The notes beneath the pieces were generated by a model. That model was not told the origin of the DNA, made no database searches, and saw only the letters and a list, made by a program, of their open reading frames with translations. This document shows positions 28,077-36,401 of a DNA stretch of 64,000 bases, in pieces (position 1 is the first letter of the stretch; every line of letters begins with the position of its first letter). The stretch lies in assembly GCF_029893345.1 (NCBI RefSeq), contig NZ_JARXVE010000008.1, forward strand, positions 186,001 to 250,000. The letters run 5' to 3'. The position numbers and the translations under genes are program-made. Source of the stretch: Mycolicibacterium frederiksbergense (GTDB lineage Bacteria > Actinomycetota > Actinomycetes > Mycobacteriales > Mycobacteriaceae).

Positions 28077-28922
28077 CTAAATCTTGGAGACCTGGTTGAA
28101 GGTCAGCTCGACAGGTGTTTCGCGGCCGAAGATGGACACCAGCACCTTGAGCTTCTGCTGTTCGGCGTTGACCTCGCTGATCGAGGCGGGCAGCGTCGCG
28201 AACGGGCCGTCCATGACGGTGACGGACTCGCCGACCTCGAAATCGACCAGGATCTCCGGCCGTTCCAGGGTGGCCTCGGTGCTGGCACCGGCGGCGGCGC
28301 CGGCAGCGCCGGCCTTGGCGGGCTTCTTCGCCGCGCCCTGCGGGAGCAGGAACTTCACCACGTCGTTCAGCGACAGCGGGGACGGACGTGAGGTGGCGCC
28401 GACGAAACCGGTGACACCGGGGGTGTTGCGCACCGCGCCCCACGATTCGTCGTTGAGCTCCATGCGGACCAGGATGTAGCCCGGCAGCACCTTGCGGTTG
28501 ACCTGCTTGCGCTGGCCGTTCTTGATCTCGGTGACCTCTTCGGTCGGAACCTCGACCTGGAAGATGTAGTCGCCGACATCCAGGTTCTGCACGCGGGTCT
28601 CGAGGTTGGCTTTCACCTTGTTCTCGTAGCCGGCGTAGGAATGGATGACGTACCAGTCACCAGGCTTGAGCCGCAGCTCCTTCTTGAGCGCGACAGCCGG
28701 GTCCTCGTCTTCGTCGACAGCAGGCGCTTCTTCAGCAGCCTCGGTCTCATCGACCGACTCGGTCTCAGCTTCTGACTCGGTCTCATCGACCGATTCGGTC
28801 GCGTCGAGGGTCTCCGACTCGGCAGTCTCCAAGCCGTCGGTCTCCGACAGAACGGCGTCTCCGCCGTCTTCGACACTGACGGTCTCGTCGGCGAGTGTCT
28901 CATCGCCGTCGAACGTGGTCAC
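28077..28922 (-). CDS. nusG: Transcription termination/antitermination factor NusG
   Basis: A 281-residue NusG. Residues 1-75 are an acidic, low-complexity Glu/Asp/Ser/Thr extension typical of actinobacteria. The NGN domain follows (KPGDWYVIHSYAGYENKVKA and RKVLPGYILVRMEL), then an Ala-rich linker (about 200-220) and the KOW domain (FEVGESVTVMDGPFATLPAS). NusG binds RNA polymerase and couples it to Rho or ribosomal S10. The start is GTG 28922 with GAGAGGA upstream. secE lies 27 bp upstream. Confidence 0.96.
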   Translation of the reverse strand: MTTFDGDETLADETVSVEDGGDAVLSETDGLETAESETLDATESVDETESEAETESVDETEAAEEAPAVDEDEDPAVALKKELRLKPGDWYVIHSYAGYENKVKANLETRVQNLDVGDYIFQVEVPTEEVTEIKNGQRKQVNRKVLPGYILVRMELNDESWGAVRNTPGVTGFVGATSRPSPLSLNDVVKFLLPQGAAKKPAKAGAAGAAAGASTEATLERPEILVDFEVGESVTVMDGPFATLPASISEVNAEQQKLKVLVSIFGRETPVELTFNQVSKI

Positions 28923-28949
28923 GTTGTCAGTCCTCTCTCAAATTCCAGG

Positions 28950-29399
28950 TCAGGTGCCGAACACCAGCGACACCAGTCGCCCCAGGCCGTAATCGGCGCC
29001 GGCGATCAGCGCGACCATGAACGCCAGGAAGACCAGCACCACCGTGGTGTAGCTGACCATCTGCTTGCGGTTGGGCCAGATCACCTTCCGGAGCTCGGCA
29101 ACGACCTGCTTGAGGTAGTTGACGACGAACATGATCGGGTTACGCGACGGCCCGCTCTTCTTGGCCTTCTTCGCCTTCTTGGCCTTGCCGGAGTCGGCCT
29201 TGGCATCCTCGCTGGACTCGGCGTCGACCTCGACGGTCTCGTCGCTGTCGAGGTCACTGACCGCGCCACGGCGGGACCGCTTACCGGTCGGACGCAGCGG
29301 CCGGGTCACCACCGCGGTCTGACCGTGGTCGGAACCGGTATCCCCAGCGCCGGTGCCAGTGTCGTCTGCGGAGCCGGCACCTTCGCGCTCGTCGCTCAC
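28950..29399 (-). CDS. secE: Preprotein translocase subunit SecE
   Basis: A 149-residue SecE with a single C-terminal membrane anchor. The long N-terminal region (residues 1-85) is acidic then Lys-rich (KAKKAKKAKKSG). The conserved amphipathic helix is VNYLKQVVAELRKVIWPNRK, followed by the membrane segment VVLVFLAFMVALIAGADYG. It clamps SecY in the translocation channel. GTG start at 29399 with AAAGG upstream. Upstream lies tRNA-Trp. Confidence 0.95.
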   Translation of the reverse strand: MSDEREGAGSADDTGTGAGDTGSDHGQTAVVTRPLRPTGKRSRRGAVSDLDSDETVEVDAESSEDAKADSGKAKKAKKAKKSGPSRNPIMFVVNYLKQVVAELRKVIWPNRKQMVSYTTVVLVFLAFMVALIAGADYGLGRLVSLVFGT

Positions 29400-29467
29400 C
29401 GCATGCCTTTCATCCTGTTTGTGTGGTCACTTACCAGTGTCCACACGTTGTCGAGTATTCAGTTGAG

Positions 29468-29540
<73 letters not shown>

Positions 29541-29714
29541 CTGTTGGTGACATGCTGGCGCTTTCGTCACCGTACTGCGTCGAGACTCACACAATTCGCG
29601 CGCGGCCCGTTCGATGGTCAAGCCGACGGACAGCGCGCTGAAATGGGAAAAACCCCGAGTGCCGAGTGTACCCCGGCGTGCGTGCCATCTACTAATCGCG
29701 CCGGCTGACTACCG

Positions 29715-30224
29715 TCACTCCCCGGCGGCCCTCCGCACGACCTTGCCGGTTTCCGGATCCCACTTCACCTGGATGGAATCGTCGGCGTCGTGGCCCATCA
29801 TGGTGGTGATGGCCTCCAGGACGACCTCACCGTCGTCGTCGGTGCACACGTTGTGGGTGACGACGATGTCGGCGCCGAAGCGCTCGTCGACCGAGGTGAT
29901 CTCCATGACGGCGTGCAGCTGATCGCCGGCCTTGAGCGGCTTGCGGTAGACGAACTTCTGGTCCACCTGGACGATCTGCTTGGTTTCCATGCCGATGTCG
30001 ACATTCTGGAAGAAGTGTTCCTGCACCAGCAGCGCCAGGGTGGAGGCGAAGGTGAGCGGTGCGACCAGGGTGTCGTGGCCGAGTTCGGCGGCGGCCGCCT
30101 CGTCGTAGCTGGCCGGATCCACGGCCTTGACGGCCTTGGCGTACTGACGGATCTGCTCGCGGCCGATCAGGAAGGGGAACGGATACTTCCAGACCATTCC
30201 GAGGATGTCAACCTTGAGTGCCAT
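29715..30224 (-). CDS. hadC: (3R)-hydroxyacyl-ACP dehydratase subunit HadC
   Basis: A 169-residue hot-dog-fold subunit. MALKVDILGMVWKYPFPFLIG and QKFVYRKPLKAGDQL match HadC (Rv0637). It pairs with catalytic HadB to form HadBC, the FAS-II dehydratase acting on longer mycolic-acid precursors. The C-terminus DPETGKVVRRAAGE is short. hadB lies 14 bp upstream. The 174 bp between this gene and tRNA-Trp hold no other gene. Confidence 0.95.
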   Translation of the reverse strand: MALKVDILGMVWKYPFPFLIGREQIRQYAKAVKAVDPASYDEAAAAELGHDTLVAPLTFASTLALLVQEHFFQNVDIGMETKQIVQVDQKFVYRKPLKAGDQLHAVMEITSVDERFGADIVVTHNVCTDDDGEVVLEAITTMMGHDADDSIQVKWDPETGKVVRRAAGE

Positions 30225-30238
30225 GGCCCCCGTCCTCC

Positions 30239-30667
30239 TTACGCCAGTTTCGCGGTAGCGACAGCTCGCCCGAAGATCTTCTTTCCGCCCGCGGTCGCCG
30301 AGATGGCGATGGTGACCAGCTTTTCTTCGGGGTCGACGGACTTGATCCGCCCGTTGAAGACGATCTCGGCGCCCACACCGTCGTTGGGCACCGGCACCAC
30401 GGCGGTGAACCGGACGTTGTACTCGGTCACCGCGGCCGGGTCGCCGACCCAGGAGGTGACGTATCCGCCGCCGAGACCCATGGTCAGCATGCCGTGGGCG
30501 ATGGCGGTGTCGAGACCGACCTGCTTGGCGATCTCGTCGTCCCAGTGGATCGGGTTGAGGTCGCCGGACACCCCGGCGTAGTTGACCAGGTCCCCGCGGG
30601 TCAGCGGGATCACCCGCTCCGGAAGCGTGTCACCGACCTTGACCGAACTGAACTCGCGCAGTGCCAT
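30239..30667 (-). CDS. hadB: (3R)-hydroxyacyl-ACP dehydratase catalytic subunit HadB
   Basis: A 142-residue hot-dog dehydratase, ortholog position Rv0636. The catalytic Asp/His pair lies in VSGDLNPIHWDD (Asp36, His41), followed by AHGMLTMGLGGGYVTSW. It is the active subunit in both HadAB and HadBC of the mycolic-acid FAS-II cycle and the target region of thiacetazone/isoxyl action in M. tuberculosis. Its ATG overlaps the hadA stop by one base (TGATG). Confidence 0.96.
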   Translation of the reverse strand: MALREFSSVKVGDTLPERVIPLTRGDLVNYAGVSGDLNPIHWDDEIAKQVGLDTAIAHGMLTMGLGGGYVTSWVGDPAAVTEYNVRFTAVVPVPNDGVGAEIVFNGRIKSVDPEEKLVTIAISATAGGKKIFGRAVATAKLA

Positions 30668-31131
30668 CAGCTAAAACCCTCTTCTCCGTCACCCGCACGC
30701 CCGGCGAGGGTCGTGTAGGTCTCCTGCACCACGTCACCGGCTTCATTGGTGATGATGTTCTTGGTCACGATGATGTCAGTTCCGTGCGCCTTGCGAACGG
30801 AATGCACATACACGTCGCAGTAGAGTCGGTCGCCGGCCATGATCGGCTTGAGGAACTTCAGTTCCTGGTCGACCTGGACGATCTGAGCGTCGTGGATACC
30901 GATGTCGGCGTCGGCGAAGAATGCCGACTGCGCCTGGTAGCCGAAGATGCAGATGAAGGTCAGCGCCGCGGGCAGCCGGTCGTATCCGAGCTCAGCCGCG
31001 GCGGCATCATCGTGGAAAAACGCGTCATCGTTCTTGACCGCGATGGCGTGCTCGCGAATCTTCTCGCGACCGACCTCGTAGTACTCGGGATGCCGGTAGT
31101 GCATCCCGACGATGCTTGTCGAAAGAGCCAC
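30667..31131 (-). CDS. hadA: (3R)-hydroxyacyl-ACP dehydratase subunit HadA
   Basis: A 154-residue substrate-holding subunit, start GTG 31131 (MALSTSIVGMHYRHPEYYEV, with Met for the GTG). AQIVQVDQELKFLKPIMAGD and TDIIVTKNIITNEAGDVVQE match Rv0635. HadAB dehydrates early FAS-II intermediates. The open frame extends upstream through rpmG in another register, but homology begins at 31131. It sits 10 bp after rpmG. Confidence 0.95.
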   Translation of the reverse strand: MALSTSIVGMHYRHPEYYEVGREKIREHAIAVKNDDAFFHDDAAAAELGYDRLPAALTFICIFGYQAQSAFFADADIGIHDAQIVQVDQELKFLKPIMAGDRLYCDVYVHSVRKAHGTDIIVTKNIITNEAGDVVQETYTTLAGRAGDGEEGFS

Positions 31132-31141
31132 GAGCGTGGTG

Positions 31142-31309
31142 CTAGCGCGACTCTTTGTGCGGCTGGTGGGTGCCGCAGTTGGGGCAGAACTTCTTGATCT
31201 CGAGCCGGTCGGGATCGTTGCGGCGGTTCTTCTTGGTGATGTAATTGCGGTGCTTGCACACCTCGCACGCCAAAGTGATCTTCGGCCGTACGTCGGTACT
31301 CGACGCCAC
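31142..31309 (-). CDS. rpmG: 50S ribosomal protein L33
   Basis: A short gene of 55 residues, start GTG 31309: [18 protein letters not shown] then [20 protein letters not shown] and [16 protein letters not shown]. Both zinc-binding CxxC pairs (CEVC, CPNC) are present, so this is the zinc-containing form of L33, corresponding to RpmG2 in M. tuberculosis. It stands between tRNA-Met and hadA and is probably cotranscribed with hadABC. Confidence 0.96.
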
Positions 31310-31351
31310 GTCAACTCTCCCTGCTCAAAATCACGCTGCTTGATGTTCCTG

Positions 31352-31425
31352 TAGCGGTGGGGGGACTCGATCCCCCGACCTCACGATTATGAGTCGTGCG
31401 CTCTAACCAGCTGAGCTACACCGCC
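31352..31425 (-). tRNA. tRNA-Met (elongator, anticodon CAT)
   Basis: A 74-nt cloverleaf: acceptor GGCGGTG with CACCGCT, D-arm GCTCAGCTGGTTAGAGC, anticodon loop CTCATAA, T-arm GGGGGATCGAGTCCCCC. It starts with a G-U pair and lacks the features of initiator tRNA, so it is the elongator type. Confidence 0.95.
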
Positions 31426-31465
31426 CCGATAGATGCGAGTCGACGCACCGCCTGCTCGTCCACCG

Positions 31466-31538
31466 AGCCCCCTAACGGAATCGAACCGTTGACCTTTTCC
31501 TTACCATGGAAACGCTCTGCCGACTGAGCTAAGGGGGC
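31466..31538 (-). tRNA. tRNA-Thr (anticodon GGT)
   Basis: A 73-nt cloverleaf on the minus strand: acceptor GCCCCCT with AGGGGGC, D-arm GCTCAGTCGGCAGAGC, anticodon stem TTTCC/GGAAA with loop ATGGTAA, T-arm AACGGTTCGATTCCGTT. It leads the tRNA-Thr, tRNA-Met, rpmG series. Confidence 0.95.
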
Positions 31539-31570
31539 TTGTCGCGCTGCCGTAGCCGCGCGGCCTTAAA

Positions 31571-31624
31571 GAGGTTACAACCTCACTGGCGGCCACACCA
31601 AACCGCAGGTCAACACGGCCGCCA
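31571..31624. repeat. Inverted repeats between hmp and tRNA-Thr
   Basis: A perfect 14-bp palindrome GAGGTT-AC-AACCTC (31571-31584) is followed by an 8-bp inverted repeat TGGCGGCC/GGCCGCCA with a 22-base spacer (31587-31624). The second could terminate hmp mRNA or overlap the tRNA promoter. Role unproven. Confidence 0.5.
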
Positions 31625-31647
31625 GGAGGCTTTTTCGACTGTTGGGC

Positions 31648-32883
31648 TTAGTCCAGCAGCCAATCGTTGGGCGCGAACAGCTCGCAGTGCACCCGATCGA
31701 CTGGCACCGAACGCTCACCCAGTTGGGTGCGCACGGCCTCGACGAACCCGGCACCGCCGCACAGGTAGAACCGGGCGCCGACGGGCAGTTCGATGCCGTC
31801 GAGGTTGAGCCGCCCGGCGTGCACGCCGGGGGCACCGCCGGTGACGCCGTCCTCGTACCAGAGGTCCAGCGACGCGTTGGGCAGCGCGTCGATCAGCTCG
31901 TGCTGACGCTCCCGCAGCGCGTGGGCGGTGTCGCTGCGGTCGGCGTGCAGGACCCGCACGTGGGTGTCGGGCGCCTCGGCGGCCAGGAACTCCAGGATGC
32001 CGACCATCGGGGTGACGCCGATTCCGGCCGACATCAGCACCAGCGGGCCATCAGGCCGGCCACCGGCGTAGAGGTCGCCGAACGGCACGGTGACGTCGAG
32101 CAGGTCGCCGACACACAGGTTGGCCCGGATCCAGGACGACACCTCACCGGCAGGCTGGTCCGCGACGGCGTCGACCGGCTTGACCGCGAACGTCAGATCG
32201 GTACCGCCGGCCACTCCGACCAGGCTGTACTGACGCAGCTGGCGGGCGCCGTCGGGCAGCGTCACGCCGACCGAAACATATTGTCCGGCAACGAAGTTGG
32301 CGGGCTCGGCGGAGCGGACCGTGACCAGCACGGCGCCGGACGGATCGTCGACCCGGGAGACCACACGCAGCCGCCGGTAGACGTCACCGGGCTCGACGCC
32401 GGCGTCGGCGTACAGACCGCGCTCCAAGGCGATCAGGGTGTCGGCCATGATCCAGTAGACCCGGTCCCAGGCCGCGGCCACCTCGGGTGTCACGGTGTCG
32501 GCGCCCAGCACTTCCACGATCGCCGCGAACAGGTTGTCGTGCACGATCGGGTACTGCTCGGCGGTCACACCGAGGGAGGCGTGCTTGTGGCCGATGCGCG
32601 ACAGCAGGGCGGACGGGTGCGGCAGGTCGGGGTTCACCAGATGGGTGGCGAACGTCGCGATCGAGGCCGCCAGTGCGCGCTGCTGGGCTCCCTGAGCCTG
32701 GTTGCCGCGGTTGAACAGGTTGCGCAGCAACTCGGGATGGTTGTCGAACAGCCGGCGGTAGAACTCCGAGGTGATCTCGTCGATCTTGGCGCCGATGAGA
32801 GGCAGTGTCGCCGATACGATTTCGGCGTGGTGCGGCTCCAGTTCGTCGCGTACCGCAGATGGCTCGGGGGTGAGGGTGGTCAT
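31648..32883 (-). CDS. hmp: Flavohaemoglobin nitric oxide dioxygenase
   Basis: A 411-residue flavohaemoglobin. The globin domain (1-150) has the distal Tyr in EFYRRLF (Tyr42) and the proximal His in GHKHASLGV (His101). The FAD domain follows (RQYSL motif near 230) and then the NAD domain (MSAGIGVTPMVGIL, YLCGGAGFVEAV). It converts NO and O2 to nitrate using NAD(P)H. The start ATG 32883 has AAAGGA upstream and overlaps the nsrR stop (ATGA), so hmp is coexpressed with its NO sensor. Confidence 0.94.
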   Translation of the reverse strand: MTTLTPEPSAVRDELEPHHAEIVSATLPLIGAKIDEITSEFYRRLFDNHPELLRNLFNRGNQAQGAQQRALAASIATFATHLVNPDLPHPSALLSRIGHKHASLGVTAEQYPIVHDNLFAAIVEVLGADTVTPEVAAAWDRVYWIMADTLIALERGLYADAGVEPGDVYRRLRVVSRVDDPSGAVLVTVRSAEPANFVAGQYVSVGVTLPDGARQLRQYSLVGVAGGTDLTFAVKPVDAVADQPAGEVSSWIRANLCVGDLLDVTVPFGDLYAGGRPDGPLVLMSAGIGVTPMVGILEFLAAEAPDTHVRVLHADRSDTAHALRERQHELIDALPNASLDLWYEDGVTGGAPGVHAGRLNLDGIELPVGARFYLCGGAGFVEAVRTQLGERSVPVDRVHCELFAPNDWLLD

Positions 32884-33341
32884 CGGGGATTCCTTTCCGG
32901 GATTTTTTCTCCGGTGAGCTGCAGAACAATCGGGAGGCTGGTGCCCCCGGTCAGATCGGTGACGGTGTAGCGGTCGAGTTCGCGGTAGAACGCCTCCTTC
33001 GCTTCGGCCAGGACCCGGCGTAGCCGGCAGGCTGCGATCAGCGGACACGGGTTGTCTCCGCCGCATTCGATGACCTCGCGGTCACCTTCGAGTTCACGCA
33101 CCACCCAGCCGATCGAGGCGGTGCGCCCGGCCTCGGTCAGCATCAGTCCCCCGACCCGGCCCCTTCGGGCGTGCACCATGCCCAGTTCGGCCAGCTTCGA
33201 CACCGCCTTGGCGACGTGATGCTCGGAGGCATTGGCCCCCGTGGCGATGGTGCGGGTGGTGATCCGCCGGTCATCGGATTCACCAGCGGCGAGCAGCATC
33301 ATCGTGCGAAGCCCTAGGTCGGTGAACCGGGTCAAGTGCAT
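32880..33341 (-). CDS. nsrR: NsrR-type Rrf2 regulator (NO sensor)
   Basis: A 153-residue Rrf2-family repressor. The winged helix (MHLTRFTDLGLRTMMLLA) is followed by the cluster-binding segment IECGGDNPCPLIAACRL, with cysteines at 93, 99 and 105. These positions equal those that hold the [4Fe-4S] cluster in Streptomyces coelicolor NsrR. NO destroys the cluster and lifts repression. The gene overlaps hmp by 4 bp and an operator-like repeat lies just upstream, indicating an autoregulated operon. Confidence 0.93.
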   Translation of the reverse strand: MHLTRFTDLGLRTMMLLAAGESDDRRITTRTIATGANASEHHVAKAVSKLAELGMVHARRGRVGGLMLTEAGRTASIGWVVRELEGDREVIECGGDNPCPLIAACRLRRVLAEAKEAFYRELDRYTVTDLTGGTSLPIVLQLTGEKIPERNPR

Positions 33342-33361
33342 GGCGCCGACGTTAGTAATTC

Positions 33362-33376
33362 CGCATTTAAGATGCG
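33362..33376 (-). promoter_or_regulatory. Candidate NsrR operator
   Basis: Perfect inverted repeat CGCAT-TTAAG-ATGCG 21 bp upstream of the nsrR start codon. It contains AAGATGC and GCATCTT elements seen in NsrR sites of other bacteria. The gap to the gloB-like gene (33342-33488) is shared by both divergent promoters. Confidence 0.5.
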
Positions 33377-33488
33377 AGTTTTATTCGTGTGCGGTTAAAC
33401 ACGTCATGACATGCGGTTTTTGGACCTGCGCGGATACCTGCGCGGACCGCGCGCGCCGTCGATCACCGAGCGCCAATAGTCTTGGTGT

Positions 33489-34214
33489 ATGGCCGAGCCC
33501 AAGGTTGAAGACCGCTTGTACTTCCGGCAGTTGTTGGCCGGCCGCGACTATGCGGTCGACGACGTGATCGCCCAGCAGATGCGCAACTTCGCCTATCTGA
33601 TCGGCGACCGCGAGACCGGCGACGCGGTCGTGGTCGATCCGGCTTACGCGGCCAATGATCTGGTCGATGTCCTGGAGGCCGACGGCATGCACCTGTCGGG
33701 CGTGCTGGTCACCCATCACCACCCCGACCACGTCGGCGGCTCGATGATGGGCTTCACCCTGAAGGGGCTCGCCGAGCTGCTGGAGCGTCAGAGCGTGCCG
33801 GTGCATGTCAACACGCACGAGGCGGATTGGGTCTCGCGGGTCACCGGGATCGCGCCCAGCGACCTCACCAAGCACGAGCACGGCGACAAGGTCGACATCG
33901 GCGCTATCGACATCGAACTGCTGCACACCCCCGGTCACACCCCGGGCAGCCAGTGTTTTCTGTTGGATGGCCGACTGGTCGCCGGGGACACGCTGTTCCT
34001 CGAGGGATGCGGCCGCACCGACTTTCCCGGCGGCAACGTCGACGACATGTTCCGCAGTCTGCAGGCGCTGGCCCAGCTTCCCGGAGACCCGACCGTCTTC
34101 CCCGGACACTGGTACTCGGCCGAACCGAGCGCCGCACTGGCCGAGGTCAAACGTAGCAACTACGTTTTTCGGGCATCGAACCTTCAGCAGTGGCACATGT
34201 TGATGGGTGGTTAG
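33489..34214 (+). CDS. Metallo-beta-lactamase-fold hydrolase, glyoxalase-II-like
   Basis: A 241-residue MBL-fold protein, ortholog position Rv0634c. The metal site THHHPDHVGG (near residue 75) and the later HTPGHTPGSQCF and AGDTLFLEGCGRTDFPGG complete the five-motif set, ending in FPGHWYS. M. tuberculosis annotation names it a possible glyoxalase II. Because mycobacteria use mycothiol rather than glutathione, the natural thioester is probably different. Divergent from nsrR. Confidence 0.85.
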   Translation: MAEPKVEDRLYFRQLLAGRDYAVDDVIAQQMRNFAYLIGDRETGDAVVVDPAYAANDLVDVLEADGMHLSGVLVTHHHPDHVGGSMMGFTLKGLAELLERQSVPVHVNTHEADWVSRVTGIAPSDLTKHEHGDKVDIGAIDIELLHTPGHTPGSQCFLLDGRLVAGDTLFLEGCGRTDFPGGNVDDMFRSLQALAQLPGDPTVFPGHWYSAEPSAALAEVKRSNYVFRASNLQQWHMLMGG

Positions 34215-34447
34215 CGGGCCATAATCCTGCGAAAATTTGCGGAATCCACCGAATTGACGGCACTGAAACGGAGCACTTCCGCCGTTCGGGCGATCCCCTG
34301 CCACTGATTTCGTTGTCTATCCCGTTGCGAACGGAAAGAGTCCGTCGCCGGGCGCGATTCGGGTAGTGCGATACCCAGGACACCGCCGCTCACAACCCGG
34401 CAAACTGGTACTCAGCATTGATTGTCAGTCCCGCCGGGGAGTCACCG

Positions 34448-35437
34448 ATGAAGAACATCGTGCTGTGCTTCGACCACACAGATGATCGGTCCGGACCCCG
34501 CGACGCAACGAATACCGGGATGGTGTTTCGGTTGCTGGATGGCGCCGATCAGCTGAGCTGGTATCACCGCGGCGCGGCCACTCGACATGGCAGAGGGCTC
34601 ACGCCGGGCCGCCGCAGGGACTCCGTCAGCGAGGCCCGAGCGGCCATCGGCGAGGCGTACCGATTCTTGGGTGACGCCTGGGATCCGGGGGATCGCATCT
34701 TCGTGTTCGGCGGTGGTGAGGGCGGCCATCGCGCCGGGGAACTGGCCACCCTGCTCGGGACGGTCGGCTTGTTGCCGACCCACTCCGACGACGTGTTGGA
34801 CTACGCGCTGGACACCTATGTGCTGCCGCGCACGGCACGCACCGCCCAGGACTGGAAGCAGCTCAGGGTGTTGGCGGCACAGTTGTTCGGCGACCGCGAC
34901 CCGGCCCTGCCGGTTCAGTTCGTCGGGCTGTGGAACGCGATCGCCACTCCGGGCACCAAGCACCGGATGGGGCCGTTGCCCACCGTGGAAGCGGGTCGGC
35001 ATGCGATGGCGGTAGACGGCGGGCGCCGGGTGATGCGGTACCGCGAGGGCCTTGAGGAAGTCTGGTTCCGCGGATCGGGCAGCGATGTCACCGGCAGCCC
35101 CGGCGCGTGCTGGCCGCTGGCCGATATCGCGCTGGACTGGATGCTGGACGGCGCGACCGCCGCTGGGCTGCAGATCCGCGACCAGTGCACCTGCCCCACC
35201 GACCTTGATGCGATGGCCGGGACCGCACCCGCCATCGGCCGGTGCCGGGTCCCGCTGGACGCGAAGGTACATGCCAGTGTCGAGGTGTACCTGCGGTCCC
35301 ACCCGCACTATTGGCGGCGACTGCCGGCGCGTATCGAATGGGCCGACGTCGAATGGCTGGCCCGCGGTGAGCGGCTGGTGCCCACGCCGGTCGCCGCGCC
35401 GGTCCATCGGGAGATCTTCGACGCCATCGCGTCGTGA
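34448..35437 (+). CDS. DUF2235 protein lacking the serine nucleophile
   Basis: A 329-residue protein starting MKNIVLCFDHTDDRSGPRDA then TNTGMVFRLL, the beginning of the DUF2235 (Tle1-like phospholipase) fold. The start ATG 34448 has GGGGAG 6 nt upstream. In the family the nucleophile elbow is a GFSRGA-type sequence after a hydrophobic strand. Here the equivalent is RIFVFGGGEGGHRAGELA, where Ser is replaced by Gly (about residue 90). The protein may have lost hydrolase activity and kept a binding role, or use another residue. It follows a 233-bp gap with no gene and precedes the crotonase by 30 bp. Confidence 0.65.
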   Translation: MKNIVLCFDHTDDRSGPRDATNTGMVFRLLDGADQLSWYHRGAATRHGRGLTPGRRRDSVSEARAAIGEAYRFLGDAWDPGDRIFVFGGGEGGHRAGELATLLGTVGLLPTHSDDVLDYALDTYVLPRTARTAQDWKQLRVLAAQLFGDRDPALPVQFVGLWNAIATPGTKHRMGPLPTVEAGRHAMAVDGGRRVMRYREGLEEVWFRGSGSDVTGSPGACWPLADIALDWMLDGATAAGLQIRDQCTCPTDLDAMAGTAPAIGRCRVPLDAKVHASVEVYLRSHPHYWRRLPARIEWADVEWLARGERLVPTPVAAPVHREIFDAIAS

Positions 35438-35467
35438 GGCAAGTGCGCACTCGATACCATCGGTGCG

Positions 35468-36178
35468 ATGAGCAGCCTGGTGAACTATCAGCTTGATGCG
35501 CTCGTCGCCACGATCACCCTGGACGACGGCAAGGTCAACGTGCTTTCCCCGGCGATGCAGGCCGATCTCAATGCCGCGCTGGACCGGGCGGCCCAGGGAG
35601 TGATCGACGGCGAAGTGAAAGCCGTGGTGCTGGCCGGGAATTCGCGGGTGTTCAGCGGCGGCTTCGACCTCGGCGTGTTCTCCTCCGGCGATACGGCAAA
35701 GGCCCTGGGCATGCTGTCCGGCGGATTCGAGCTGGCAGTGCGCTGTTTGACCTTCCCGGTGCCGGTGATCATGGCCGCGACCGGCCCGGCCATCGCGATG
35801 GGCTCGTTTCTGCTGTTGTCCGGCGATCACCGGGTCGGCTCGTCGCGGTCGCGGTGTCAGGCCAACGAGGTGAAGATCGGGATGACGCTGCCGATCGCGG
35901 CGATCGAGATCATGCGGATGCGGTTGACCCGGGCGGCATTTCAGTGCGCGGTTTCTCTGGCCGCGACGTTCAGTGGCGACGCGGCGATCGCGGGCGGCTG
36001 GCTCGACGAGATCGTGGAAGCCGATGCGGTGCTCGACCGCGCACAGCAGGTGGCCGCCGAGGCCGTAGCCACGCTGCACACCGGCGCGCACGTGGCCAGC
36101 AAGCTCAAGGCCCGCGCCGAGGCCCTGTCCGCGATCCGCGCCGGAATCGACGGATTGGCAACCGAATTCGCGGGCTAG
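35468..36178 (+). CDS. echA3: Enoyl-CoA hydratase/isomerase family protein, EchA3-like
   Basis: A 236-residue crotonase-fold protein in the position of EchA3 (Rv0632c), next to recC. SRVFSGGFDLGVF supplies the first oxyanion-hole NH and ATGPAIAMGSFLLLSGDHR the second. Of the two Glu used by classical hydratases, the first is replaced (Phe in AMGSFLL) and the second is present in QANEVKIGM. It may therefore not be a standard enoyl-CoA hydratase. ATG start; it lies 30 bp after the DUF2235 gene. Confidence 0.85.
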   Translation: MSSLVNYQLDALVATITLDDGKVNVLSPAMQADLNAALDRAAQGVIDGEVKAVVLAGNSRVFSGGFDLGVFSSGDTAKALGMLSGGFELAVRCLTFPVPVIMAATGPAIAMGSFLLLSGDHRVGSSRSRCQANEVKIGMTLPIAAIEIMRMRLTRAAFQCAVSLAATFSGDAAIAGGWLDEIVEADAVLDRAQQVAAEAVATLHTGAHVASKLKARAEALSAIRAGIDGLATEFAG

Positions 36179-36283
36179 ATCACGACAGCTGGGCCCCGGG
36201 CCGCGTCGTCGCACCCGGTTTTCGGGTGGCCCGCCGTCACATGTACCACTTTCGCCCCACCGACGGGGCTAACCGCTCGCGTT

Positions 36284-36331
36284 CGTAACGCCAGGGCGGT
36301 CAGACGCGCGTTTTTTCGCCCTGGCGTTACG
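36284..36331. repeat. Long stable inverted repeat after echA3
   Basis: Perfect 15-bp arms (CGTAACGCCAGGGCG and its complement) with an 18-base loop ending in TTTTTT. It stands between echA3 and the MarR gene. It may act as a terminator for echA3, but the T-run is inside the loop rather than after the stem. Confidence 0.8.
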
Positions 36332-36376
36332 GACGCAGAGGCGCGGGCACGGCGATCGAGCGCCGCTCCACGCGAA

Positions 36377-36399
36377 TATATGCATGTGCTATGCATATA
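36377..36399. promoter_or_regulatory. Candidate MarR operator palindrome
   Basis: Perfect 9-5-9 palindrome TATATGCAT-GTGCT-ATGCATATA just before the GTG start of the MarR gene. AT-rich and promoter-like (TATAAAG at its end), so repressor binding would block the marR-MFS promoter. Confidence 0.6.
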
Positions 36400-36401
36400 A
36401 A

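Noticed and set aside
29541..29714. Possible small gene between tRNA-Trp and hadC
   Set aside because: Short frames without ribosome site or conserved features; the stretch most likely holds only the tRNA promoter.
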